Assembly: GCF_900105115.1 (NCBI RefSeq)
Contig: NZ_FNRV01000001.1
Span: forward strand, 1,488,001-1,552,000
Direction: 5' to 3'
Source: Pseudomonas mohnii
GTDB taxonomy: Bacteria; Pseudomonadota; Gammaproteobacteria; Pseudomonadales; Pseudomonadaceae
DNA length: 64,000 nt
Every line of letters starts with the position of its first letter. Position 1 is the first letter of the stretch. The notes below the pieces were generated by a model. It saw nothing but the letters and a program-made list of their open reading frames with translations. It ran no database searches and was not told where the DNA came from. Shown here piece by piece: positions 8,144 through 18,785 of the stretch. Both the position numbers and the translations under genes were made by a program.

Positions 8144-10210
8144 TTAGCCCTGACTGACCAGAGCTTCGACAGGTTCAATAGTATCGTTACGGATCACCGC
8201 ACCGAACTGCTGCATCATTTGCTGGATGAACGGATCGCCATGGATCGACTCCTCGGCCTCGCGCTGGCGGTCGGCACGACGGCGCGACGCAGCCTGGGCC
8301 GGGGTTTCCTGCTCGGGCTTGATCAGTTCCATGGTCAGGGTCAGCGTACGCCCGTGGTACTGATTCAACGCATCGTTGAGGCGGCGTTGCTGGGTAGCGT
8401 TGAACAAGGCGCTGTGGGCCGGGTCCAGGTGCAACAGCCAATTGTCGCCATCAACGGCGATCAGCGTGCAGTTGGCGGCGATGCTGCCGGTCATGCCGGA
8501 GATCGGCAGGTTCGGGAACAGTTCCAGCCATTGCAGGGCCAGTCCCGTGGCCGGCGCGGCGGCAGGCTCGGGCTCCGGTTCGGCGGCAGGCTCGGCGGCG
8601 TGCTCGCTGGCCAGTTCGTCGAGGTAGCTGTAGGCGGAGTCCATGTCCGGCTCGATGTAGTCCTCATCCAGCGGCGGCTCGTCGTCCAGGTCCATGCCCG
8701 GCGTGGCGGCATCGACCTCGGCCACCGAAGGTTCCGGAATAGGCGCGGCGGCCCACTCCGGCGCGTCCGGCACTGCGCTGTCAGGCGTCGGCAACGGCAT
8801 CGGAGGCAATTCGGGTTGTTCGCTGGCGGTTTCCAGTACCGGCTCGACCGCTGGCTGCTGAACGACTTCCGGTTCGACCGGATCATTCCACGGCAGGTCG
8901 ACCACTTCTTCGACCACGACCGCCTCGACCAGCGGTTCGGGCTCAGGCACCGCGACCGGCTCAGGCGACGCTACCGGAGCCACGACAGGTGCGGGCGCCA
9001 CGGGTGCAACTGCCGCAGCGACTACCGGCGCAACAACGGGCGCGGCAGCCACGGATTTGGCGGAATCAACTGTGGCCTGGCTGATCCCCACTGGCTTTAG
9101 CGGTTGCCTCGGGGCATCCGCGGTGTCGGCGGGCCGGAAGGCGAGCATTCGCAGCAACACCATTTCGAAGCCGCCGCGGGGGTCCGGCGCCAGTGGCAAG
9201 TCGCGACGGCCGATCAGGCCCATCTGGTAATAGAACTGCACGTCTTCGGCCGGCAGCGCCTGGGCCAGTGCCAGCACGCGGTCCCGATCGCCATGGCCGT
9301 TATCGACGCCTTCAGGCAAGGCCTGGGCGATGGCGACACGGTGCAACACGTTGAGAATTTCCGAGAGCACGCCGTTCCAGTCCGGGCCTTGCTCGGCCAA
9401 ATGCCGAACGGCTTCGAGCAACGCCTTGGCATCGCCTTCGATCAGCGCATGCAGGACGTCATAGACCTGCCCGTGATCGAGTGTCCCGAGCATTGCCCGG
9501 ACATCGGCGGCCATGACCTTGCCCTCACCGAAGGCAATCGCCTGGTCGGTCAGGCTCATGGCGTCGCGCATCGAACCATCGGCGGCGCGCCCCAGCAACC
9601 ACAGTGCATCGTCTTCGAACGGCACGTTCTCGACGCCCAGCACGTGGGTCAAATGCTCGACGACGCGCTCCGGGGTCATGTTCTTCAGGGAAAACTGCAG
9701 GCACCGGGAGAGAATCGTTGCAGGAAGTTTCTGCGGATCAGTGGTGGCCAGGATGAACTTGACGTAGGGTGGCGGCTCTTCGAGGGTTTTCAACAGCGCA
9801 TTGAAGGAATGGCTGGAGAGCATGTGCACTTCGTCGATCAGGTAAACCTTGAAGCGTCCGCGGCTTGGAGCGTACTGCACGTTGTCGAGCAGTTCGCGGG
9901 TGTCCTCGACCTTGGTGCGACTCGCGGCGTCGATCTCGATCAGGTCGACGAAACGGCCTTCATCGATTTCGCGACACACCGAGCACTCGCCGCAAGGTGT
10001 TGAAGTGATACCTGTTTCACAATTCAGGCATTTGGCGATAATTCGCGCGATGGTGGTCTTGCCGACCCCGCGCGTACCGGTGAACAGGTAGGCGTGGTGC
10101 AGCCGCTGGCTGTCCAAGGCATTGATCAGAGCCTTGAGCACATGGGTCTGGCCGACCATTTCGCGGAACGAGCGCGGACGCCATTTACGTGCAAGAACCT
10201 GATAACTCAT
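8144..10210 (-). CDS. dnaX: DNA polymerase III subunits gamma/tau
   Basis: The clamp-loader ATPase of the replisome, 688 residues. Walker A is GTRGVGKTT (45-53), the zinc-binding cysteines are at 64, 73, 76 and 79, Walker B is DEVHML, and sensor 2 is GSMRDAMSLTDQA. A long Pro/Ala/Val/Glu linker (about 375-560) separates the ATPase from the tau C-terminal domain that contacts polymerase and helicase. I see no A-AAA-AAG slip site, so a frameshifted gamma form is not supported. The start at 10210 gives MSYQVLARKWRP, the conserved beginning. ybaB follows 67 bp downstream. Confidence 0.97.
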   Translation of the reverse strand: MSYQVLARKWRPRSFREMVGQTHVLKALINALDSQRLHHAYLFTGTRGVGKTTIARIIAKCLNCETGITSTPCGECSVCREIDEGRFVDLIEIDAASRTKVEDTRELLDNVQYAPSRGRFKVYLIDEVHMLSSHSFNALLKTLEEPPPYVKFILATTDPQKLPATILSRCLQFSLKNMTPERVVEHLTHVLGVENVPFEDDALWLLGRAADGSMRDAMSLTDQAIAFGEGKVMAADVRAMLGTLDHGQVYDVLHALIEGDAKALLEAVRHLAEQGPDWNGVLSEILNVLHRVAIAQALPEGVDNGHGDRDRVLALAQALPAEDVQFYYQMGLIGRRDLPLAPDPRGGFEMVLLRMLAFRPADTADAPRQPLKPVGISQATVDSAKSVAAAPVVAPVVAAAVAPVAPAPVVAPVASPEPVAVPEPEPLVEAVVVEEVVDLPWNDPVEPEVVQQPAVEPVLETASEQPELPPMPLPTPDSAVPDAPEWAAAPIPEPSVAEVDAATPGMDLDDEPPLDEDYIEPDMDSAYSYLDELASEHAAEPAAEPEPEPAAAPATGLALQWLELFPNLPISGMTGSIAANCTLIAVDGDNWLLHLDPAHSALFNATQQRRLNDALNQYHGRTLTLTMELIKPEQETPAQAASRRRADRQREAEESIHGDPFIQQMMQQFGAVIRNDTIEPVEALVSQG

Positions 10211-10347
10211 CGAAAACCGTCGCAACGAAGGAAGCTGAAGCGGCTAATGCTAGCGGAGCAAGGGCAAAATTGCATCCGGTGCGCTCGTCTAATCTGGCTA
10301 AGCTCGATTTTGGGGGCTATTTGTTTCAAAGATCCATTGGAGCGTTT

Positions 10348-11100
10348 ATGCGGCTGGCCTTGGGGGCACTGCTGTTGATCAGCCAGAACGGAGCGGCCGC
10401 CGGTGCGCCGTTGCGCTTTGTGGTGCCCGACAGTTGGGCGATGCCGATGGTGCAACTGGAACATGGCCAACCGACCCAGGGCATTCTGTACGACGTGATG
10501 CTCAGTCTCGCGACCCAGGTCGGCGTCCCGGCGGAATTTCACGTATTGCCTCGGGCGCGGGTGCAGAGCGCCATGGAGCACGGCGAGGTCGATATCCGCT
10601 GCTATGCCGCGCAGTCCTGGTTGCCGAACCAGTCCGGCGACTACATCTGGAGTATCCCGCTCTGGACCCAACCCGACATGCTGATCAGTCGCCCTCCCGG
10701 CCCCGCCTCAGTGAGTCCGGAGCATTTATCGCACCAGTCCATCGGCACGGTGCTCGGCTATAGCTATCCGACCCTGCAGCCGCTGTTCGATAGCAGCCAG
10801 TTGCACCGCGACGACGCTCGCAATCAGGAACAGGTGCTGCAAAAGCTCCAGGCGGGGCGCAATCGGTACGCCGTCAGCAATCAATGGTCGCTGGAGTGGT
10901 TCAATCAGCGCCTGTTGCCGGAGCAGCGACTGCAGAGTGTCGCGGTGCTGCAGGTACAGCACGTAGGCTGCTATGTGCGCAACGATCCCGAGGTGCCGGT
11001 GCAACGGATCCTGCGCACCTTGCTGCGGATGAAAATGTCCGGCGAGATCGACGACATCATCGGGCTTTACATTGGCAGCAAGTCCGAAGCCACTCCCTGA
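10348..11100 (+). CDS. Periplasmic substrate-binding protein (ABC transporter SBP-like)
   Basis: A 250-residue secreted protein. MRLALGALLLISQNGAAAGA is a signal peptide (cleavage near residue 19), preceded by a TTGGAG site, which decides the start. The mature part resembles the type-3 solute-binding fold: FVVPDSWAMPM, GILYDVMLSLATQVG and a C-terminal RILRTLLRMKMSGEIDDII. No permease or ATPase is adjacent; such orphan proteins are often sensors or remnants of amino-acid systems. The ligand is unknown. Its 3' end overlaps the convergent GGDEF-EAL gene by 34 bp. Confidence 0.8.
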   Translation: MRLALGALLLISQNGAAAGAPLRFVVPDSWAMPMVQLEHGQPTQGILYDVMLSLATQVGVPAEFHVLPRARVQSAMEHGEVDIRCYAAQSWLPNQSGDYIWSIPLWTQPDMLISRPPGPASVSPEHLSHQSIGTVLGYSYPTLQPLFDSSQLHRDDARNQEQVLQKLQAGRNRYAVSNQWSLEWFNQRLLPEQRLQSVAVLQVQHVGCYVRNDPEVPVQRILRTLLRMKMSGEIDDIIGLYIGSKSEATP

Positions 11101-12803
11101 TCCCGGGCCGTTTCATCCAGGAGCCGCCATTGCGCAGGCGCGACAAAACCCGCGACCCAGTCCGGTATGTCTGCGGGCGGCATCGGCCGGGCAATGAAAT
11201 AGCCTTGCGCCACTTCGCAGCCCAACTGCAGCAACAACTCACCGTGCTCGACGCTTTCCAGCCCTTCAGCAATCACCTGCCGACCAAACGCCCGCGCCAG
11301 GCCAATCACTGCGGACGTGAGGGCCAGGTCGTCGTGGTCATGCAATATGTCGCGCACAAAAGATTTATCGATCTTGATGGTTTGCGTGCGCAGGCGCTTG
11401 AGGTAGCTCAGGGATGAATAACCGGTACCGAAATCGCCCAATGAAAACTGCACCCCCATTGCCTGGCAGGCTCGCAGACAGTCACTGACGTGCTGAATGT
11501 TCTCGATGGCGACCGACTCGACGATTTCCAGGTCGAGTTTTTGCGGTGCGACCCGTGCGTAGCGCGAAAGCAGGTTTCCGAGCCGCTCGACAAAATCCGC
11601 CCGCTGAAAATGCCGCGCGGCGATATTGACGCTTACCGGCCAGTCATGCCCGGCCTGCTGCCAACGATCCAACTGAGACAACACCTGATCCATGACCCAT
11701 TCACCGATATCAATAATCAGGTCCGTCTCTTCAACCAGCGCCAGAAACTCCTTCGCCGCCACCAGGCCATCCTGCGGATGCTCCCAGCGCAGCAGGGCTT
11801 CGAAACCCACGACCTCACCACGGCGCATATTGACCTTGGGCTGAAAATGCAGGCGCAGTTCATCGGCGGCCAGCGCCTGACGCACCCGTTCGACCGTCTG
11901 GTGCGTAGCCTTGCCTTCGCGATCCCGTGACACGTCAAACAAATGAAAACGCTTGCGCCCGCTCTGCTTGGCTACGTACATGGCTTGATCGGCGTGGCGT
12001 AGCAGGGTTTCAGCGTCTTCGTTGTCGTGGGGGAACAGCGTGACGCCAATGCTGGCGTACACATTGATGTCTTTGCCGTGCACCGAATACGGCACCGAGA
12101 TCGTCCCCAGCACCCGGTTCAGCGCCGCACGCAGCTCCGCCAGATCGCGCACATAACGCAATATGAGCACGAATTCGTCACCGGCCAGCCGCGCCACCAC
12201 ATCCTCGGCGCGCACGATGTCGCGCAGGCGTCTGGCCACTTCCACCAGCAACAGATCGCCACTGGCATGCCCGTAACTATCGTTGACGGCCTTGAAGCCA
12301 TCGAGATCGAGCATGCATACCGCCAGCGGGATACTCTCCTGGCACGAGAATTCCAGCGCCTGATCCAGCAGTTCCGAGAGAAACACGCGATTGGGCAGCC
12401 CGGTCAGTACATCGTGCCCGACCCGCCATTGGAGGGAATGCAGCAACTGATGCTTCTCACTGATGTCAAAACGTATGGAGACATAACGCTCGACCCGCCC
12501 GGTGACGCTGTCGAGCAAGGGCACCATGGAGCTTTCGACCCAATACAGGCTGCCGTCCTTGGCGCGATTGCAGATTACGCCCTTCCAGACGCCTCCCAAG
12601 GCGATGGTGCGCCACATTCCGGCAAAAAACTCCGTGGAGTGCATGCCGGAATTGAGCATGCGGTGGTTCTGCCCGAGCAGTTCCTCACGGCTGTAGCCGG
12701 AAATGGCGCAGAACTGATCATTGACGTGGGTGATCCGGCCGGAAAGGTCGGTCTCGGAAAAGATAGCGGCGGCATCGACGGCCCTGCGGTATTTCTCATC
12801 CAT
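11067..12803 (-). CDS. PAS-GGDEF-EAL protein (cyclic-di-GMP cyclase/phosphodiesterase)
   Basis: A 578-residue cytoplasmic protein of cyclic-di-GMP signalling: PAS (about 1-120), GGDEF (125-300), EAL (315-565). The cyclase signature is AGDEF (207-211) with an intact RAED inhibitory site five residues before it, so feedback binding is possible. The EAL motif is intact (GFEALLRW). The metal-binding loop normally DDFGTGYSS reads GDFGTGYSS here, with the first Asp lost, so hydrolytic activity is in doubt. It has no membrane segment and is convergent with, and overlaps, the periplasmic binding protein gene. Confidence 0.93.
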   Translation of the reverse strand: MDEKYRRAVDAAAIFSETDLSGRITHVNDQFCAISGYSREELLGQNHRMLNSGMHSTEFFAGMWRTIALGGVWKGVICNRAKDGSLYWVESSMVPLLDSVTGRVERYVSIRFDISEKHQLLHSLQWRVGHDVLTGLPNRVFLSELLDQALEFSCQESIPLAVCMLDLDGFKAVNDSYGHASGDLLLVEVARRLRDIVRAEDVVARLAGDEFVLILRYVRDLAELRAALNRVLGTISVPYSVHGKDINVYASIGVTLFPHDNEDAETLLRHADQAMYVAKQSGRKRFHLFDVSRDREGKATHQTVERVRQALAADELRLHFQPKVNMRRGEVVGFEALLRWEHPQDGLVAAKEFLALVEETDLIIDIGEWVMDQVLSQLDRWQQAGHDWPVSVNIAARHFQRADFVERLGNLLSRYARVAPQKLDLEIVESVAIENIQHVSDCLRACQAMGVQFSLGDFGTGYSSLSYLKRLRTQTIKIDKSFVRDILHDHDDLALTSAVIGLARAFGRQVIAEGLESVEHGELLLQLGCEVAQGYFIARPMPPADIPDWVAGFVAPAQWRLLDETARDQGVASDLLPM

Positions 12804-13090
12804 GAGTCAGACTCGCTGTTGCTGGCGGTCGCCTGATTCAAGGGCGCAACACCAACAAGGGTAAATTCGGCAGGTTTAGAGAGCTGGTTTAACAGGAACG
12901 CAACTGCCCGAACGCGTGCCGTGCTGGCTTCTTCACATTATTCAAATTTCTGAAATCCGGTCACTGAAGCCCTGACTGGCGGGCAATTCTACGAAACACA
13001 TCACATTTTGCAAAGCAAGGTGATGGATCAAGCAGTTGTCTAATGCAAAAATCTATCGTTAAGTTCTTGATTCTAAATGGGAATTGAGTA
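12804..13090. other. Intergenic region between divergent EAL-protein and XRE genes
   Basis: 287 bp without a gene, distinctly AT-richer from about 12930 onward than the surrounding DNA. It must hold the promoters of both divergent genes. I see no clear operator, terminator or RNA gene in it. Confidence 0.6.
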
Positions 13091-13417
13091 ATGCAAATTT
13101 CAAGTTTGGGTCCAGCCATCCGGCGCTACCGCAAGGTCGCGGGGCTTACTCAGGCTGAACTTGGCGAAAGAACCGGTTTTGACCCCAAAACCATCAGCCG
13201 CTTCGAAACCGGCACCTATACCCCCAGCGTGGACGTTCTGTTCCAACTAGCCGATGTGCTGGGCGTGAAGCTGAAAGCCTTTTTCGCAGATTTGGGCGAT
13301 GAAGATGAACAGCGGGCGTATCTGTTCGATGTCATTCATAAAGCAACCCCAAATGATCTGGGAAAGCTGATTGCAGCGGTTGACCAGGCCTTGTCCAAGC
13401 CTAATGGCAGAAAATGA
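13091..13417 (+). CDS. XRE-family helix-turn-helix transcriptional regulator
   Basis: A 108-residue Cro/CI-type DNA-binding protein. The helix-turn-helix spans about residues 8-62: IRRYRKVAGLTQAELGERTG, then FDPKTISRFETGTYTPSVDV. The C-terminal 45 residues are acidic then helical (AAVDQALSKPNGRK) and match no domain I know. It is a single-gene unit with its own strong terminator. No toxin or phage gene accompanies it. Upstream DNA is AT-rich, which may mean local acquisition, but the evidence is slight. Confidence 0.88.
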   Translation: MQISSLGPAIRRYRKVAGLTQAELGERTGFDPKTISRFETGTYTPSVDVLFQLADVLGVKLKAFFADLGDEDEQRAYLFDVIHKATPNDLGKLIAAVDQALSKPNGRK

Positions 13418-13423
13418 AAAAGA

Positions 13424-13464
13424 GAGGCCGACCTGTCGCACTCGACAGGTCGGCCTCCTTTTTT
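13424..13464. terminator. Strong bidirectional terminator between the XRE gene and ffs
   Basis: A perfect 15-bp stem (13424-13438 and 13443-13457) with a CACT loop and C-T6 on the plus side; on the minus side the stem is followed by CTTTTTC. It ends the XRE message and can also stop transcripts leaving ffs. Confidence 0.93.
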
Positions 13465-13585
13465 GCACCTGAACCGCAAATCGCAGACGACAAAAAACCG
13501 CAATGGACAAGATCCATGGCAGCGCAATGAAGAGTGTGTTTGAACAGATAACGCGAGAGAGGGCTCGCGATGCGTTATGGAGGCA

Positions 13586-13687
13586 ACCCCACCAGCCACA
13601 CCCCGGCACACAATGTTCCCGCTGTGGCTGCTTCCTTCCGGATCTGACCAGGTTCACGGGTAATCGTTGCGGGGGGACCGATGGGGT
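13586..13687 (-). ncRNA. ffs: Signal recognition particle 4.5S RNA (small type)
   Basis: The minus strand contains the invariant SRP core: ACCTGGTCAGATCCGG followed by AAGGAAGCAGCC, which is the domain IV loop bound by Ffh. Flanking complementary arms close the rod: ACCCCA at one end pairs with TGGGGT at the other, and the outer arms extend further (GTTATGG / CCATAAC, 13574-13580 and 13690-13696). The exact ends are uncertain by about ten bases on each side. It targets inner-membrane proteins together with Ffh and FtsY. Confidence 0.95.
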
Positions 13688-13717
13688 CACCATAACGACG
13701 CTCACCTGACGGCGAGC

Positions 13718-13912
13718 CGCGCCATTGTACCTATCTGCGGCGAAGTTACAACCGTTCGAGCGGATTAAAAAATATGAGCAGCGTCAAGGACATGCGACAA
13801 CGATAAAAATCAGTCCATGCAGAAGCGAGCCTGCTTGCCATAGGCACTGACAATGACACGCGCTGCCTGGATTAACGCGTCGCCCTCACGCTCTTCGCGA
13901 GCGGGCTCGCGC
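13718..13912. other. Intergenic region with degenerate REP-like sequence
   Basis: Contains a degraded REP-like palindrome around 13884-13915 (TTCGCGAGCGGGCTCGCG) at the 3' end of the zinc peptidase gene. The rest must carry the ffs promoter; I cannot point to a clear one. Confidence 0.5.
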
Positions 13913-15079
13913 CTACAGATCCTGCAGCACCTCGTCTGCCCTGCCGCCCTCACGCTGGATGACCAGGTGAATGAAGTGCAGCTTGGTAATCACCGCCGAC
14001 GGCAATACAAAAGGGTAAAAATCTGGCTGACCCATGCTGCGCGACAGCTCATTGAGCATGCCGGCCAGTTCGATCCATGCGTTGACGAAGGACAGGAACG
14101 CCTCGGCACCGGGATGCTGAGGATCATAAAGGGTGCTGGAAGGGAACGGCTGGTAGTCGAAATCCATTTCCCGGGCACTCATGCCAAAGCCCAGCGCCGT
14201 GTCCACCGCGTCCATCATGTGCAAGTAGTGAGCCCAGGTTTCCGCCCAGTCCTCCCAGGGGTGCATGGTGGCGTAGGCGCTGACGCAATGCTGCTGCCAG
14301 TCAAGCGGTGCGCCTTGTTGATAATGCCCCTCCAGGGCCTCGGCGTAGCTGGCGCGCTCATCACCGAACACACCGCGAAAGGCTTCGAGCCAATCACTGC
14401 TGGCGATCAACCGGTCCCAGTAGTAATGCCCGACTTCGTGACGAAAATGACCGAGCAAGGTGCGATAGGGTTCGTGCATTTGCACGCGCACCCGTTCGCG
14501 ATGGGCGTCGTCGGCCTCATTGATATCCAGTGTGATCAAGCCGTTGGCGTGGCCAGTGGTCGGTGGCTTGCCCTCGAGGTCTATGCCGATAAAGTCAAAG
14601 GCCAGGCCGGTATCTTCGTCGACAGTTTTCGGGATGACCTGCAACCCGAGACTGATCAACTGCGCAATAAGCCGCCGCTTGGCGGTTTCGACCTTGTGCC
14701 AGCGCTCGTGGTTCTCGGCCATCGACAGATCGGGGATGGTGCGATTCAGGCTGCAGGCGATGCACAAGGCATCGTGATCGTTGGCGGGCAACACCCAGTT
14801 ACAGGCTGCCGGGGAGTCGAGATTGGCACACCGGCGAAACACGCCCATGGCAGGGTCGACATCGAGCAACCAGGTATCCGCTTGCGCGCCCGGTTGCAGT
14901 GAGGAGACACGACTGAGCTGCGGGTGATAGCCCAATGCTGCCGAGCAGGCCAGGCACTGACTGTTGCGAAAGAACAATGATTGCCCGCAACGGCACGGCC
15001 AGACCTTGCCATTGCGTGAACTTTCGCCGATGACAGGCGCAGCGATGCGTGAGCTGAGCTGGTCGAAGTAGCGGTACAT
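13913..15079 (-). CDS. Putative zinc-binding metallopeptidase
   Basis: A 388-residue protein of the family annotated as putative zinc-binding metallopeptidases. An N-terminal zinc ribbon (CRCGQSLFFRNSQCLAC, about residues 29-45) is followed by a long domain with the HExxH motif in GHFRHEVGHYYWDRLI and downstream conserved acidic and aromatic residues (WEDWAETWAHYLH). No signal peptide or membrane helix is seen, so it should be cytoplasmic. It is a single gene and the substrate is unknown. Confidence 0.85.
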   Translation of the reverse strand: MYRYFDQLSSRIAAPVIGESSRNGKVWPCRCGQSLFFRNSQCLACSAALGYHPQLSRVSSLQPGAQADTWLLDVDPAMGVFRRCANLDSPAACNWVLPANDHDALCIACSLNRTIPDLSMAENHERWHKVETAKRRLIAQLISLGLQVIPKTVDEDTGLAFDFIGIDLEGKPPTTGHANGLITLDINEADDAHRERVRVQMHEPYRTLLGHFRHEVGHYYWDRLIASSDWLEAFRGVFGDERASYAEALEGHYQQGAPLDWQQHCVSAYATMHPWEDWAETWAHYLHMMDAVDTALGFGMSAREMDFDYQPFPSSTLYDPQHPGAEAFLSFVNAWIELAGMLNELSRSMGQPDFYPFVLPSAVITKLHFIHLVIQREGGRADEVLQDL

Positions 15080-15188
15080 GGCGATCTCTCCCTGGGGCTT
15101 GCCAAGACTAGATCATGATTGGCCGTCGATCGTTCCCGCGACTTTCAACGGGGCTGAAACCGATTCGCGGGCAGGCCAGCGAATGGCG

Positions 15189-17587
<2,399 letters not shown>

Positions 17588-17692
17588 AATTTTCTGAATA
17601 CAGTAGCTCAAGGCTATGGACAGCGTGGCAAGGAAGCTTGCTCCCTTGCCACGGCAAGCCCCTGTGCCACAGAAGCCTGCCCAGCCATTGGA

Positions 17693-18547
17693 TTAGCGCT
17701 TCTGGGTCAGGGCGCGACGTTCAAACTCGACGATACGCTGACGGTAGTGCTCGATGGTCTGGGCCGTCAGCACGCTGCGCTGGTCATCCTTCAGTTCGCC
17801 GTTCAGCTCCTGGGACAGTTTGCGCGCCGCCGCCACCATCACGTCGAAGGCTTGCTTCGGATGGCGCGGGCCAGGCAGGCCCAGGAAGAAACTCACCGCC
17901 GGCGTGCTGAAGTGGTCGATGTCGTCCAGATCGAAGACACCCGGCTTCACCGCATTGGCCATGGAGAACAGGACTTCGCCGTTGCCCGCCATGCTTTCGT
18001 GACGGTGGAAGATGTCCATTTCGCCAAAACGCAGACCGCTTTCCAGAATGTTCTGCAACAGGGCCGGGCCCTTGAAGCCAGCGGCGTCGCGGCAGATCAC
18101 GCTGATCACCAGCACTTCTTCGGCTTGCGGATGGTCCTTGTCGCTGACCGCAGGGGCTGCCTTGATGTCTTCGGCGAAATCGTCGTCGCGAGTGCTGAAG
18201 CTCGGGCCACCGTCCAGATCCAGGCTGAGGTTCATGTCGCCTTGCGAAGGTTCGCCATGACCGCGTTTGCCGCGTTTGGAACCCGACTCACGCGGTTCAC
18301 GGGCCGGCATGCTCACCGACGGCAGATCGTGCTCGTCCAGTTGCGGTTCCTTGTGAGTGTCCAATACACGAGGCGGGCCCAACAGTTCGGCACTGGTGTC
18401 TTCATCCGGCAGATTGGACAGACTTCGATCAAGACGGAATTTCAGTTTTCCCTTGCCACCGCGCATACGGCGCCAGCCATCAAAAAGAATACCGGCAATG
18501 ACAATAATGCCGATGACGATCAGCCACTCGCGCAGACCGATTTCCAT
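17693..18547 (-). CDS. zipA: Cell division protein ZipA
   Basis: A 284-residue FtsZ anchor. One N-terminal membrane helix ([20 protein letters not shown], residues 5-24) is followed by a charged Pro/Gln-poor linker and the C-terminal FtsZ-binding domain (about 150-284, with [20 protein letters not shown]). The gene follows smc and precedes ligA as in other Pseudomonas. Confidence 0.96.
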   Translation of the reverse strand: MEIGLREWLIVIGIIVIAGILFDGWRRMRGGKGKLKFRLDRSLSNLPDEDTSAELLGPPRVLDTHKEPQLDEHDLPSVSMPAREPRESGSKRGKRGHGEPSQGDMNLSLDLDGGPSFSTRDDDFAEDIKAAPAVSDKDHPQAEEVLVISVICRDAAGFKGPALLQNILESGLRFGEMDIFHRHESMAGNGEVLFSMANAVKPGVFDLDDIDHFSTPAVSFFLGLPGPRHPKQAFDVMVAAARKLSQELNGELKDDQRSVLTAQTIEHYRQRIVEFERRALTQKR

Positions 18548-18729
18548 GTAATCCCGTGCCTCTATAAAAAATGCTGAAAAATAAGGGGTTTACAACCTGT
18601 AAACCGCTTTAAAACGTGGCGCCAACTCTATGTTCTGACAGGCGTTTTGCCCACGTACACGAAAAATTGACATTAAACTAGCACGACCAAAGGCAACTTT
18701 ATAGGGCCGCGCAATCACAAGCATCAAGC

Positions 18730-18763
18730 TTCAAGCTGCAAGCCGCCTCGCTTGCAGCTTGAA
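18730..18763. repeat. Perfect 14-bp inverted repeat downstream of smc
   Basis: TTCAAGCTGCAAGC (18730-18743) and its exact complement (18750-18763) flank a 6-nt loop; related CTTGCAGCTTG-like words continue on both sides (18721-18780). There is no T-run, so it is a repeat element of the CTTGCAGCTTGAAG kind rather than a standard terminator. Confidence 0.75.
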
Positions 18764-18785
18764 ACCTGCAACTTGCGGCTGGCCC

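Noticed and set aside
8144..10210. Programmed frameshift producing a gamma form of DnaX
   Set aside because: No A-AAA-AAG-type slippery run was seen on the coding strand.
10189..10347. Upstream extension of the periplasmic binding protein to 10189
   Set aside because: The extension would bury the signal peptide and overlaps the start of the divergent dnaX gene; ATG 10348 has a ribosome site and a clean signal sequence.
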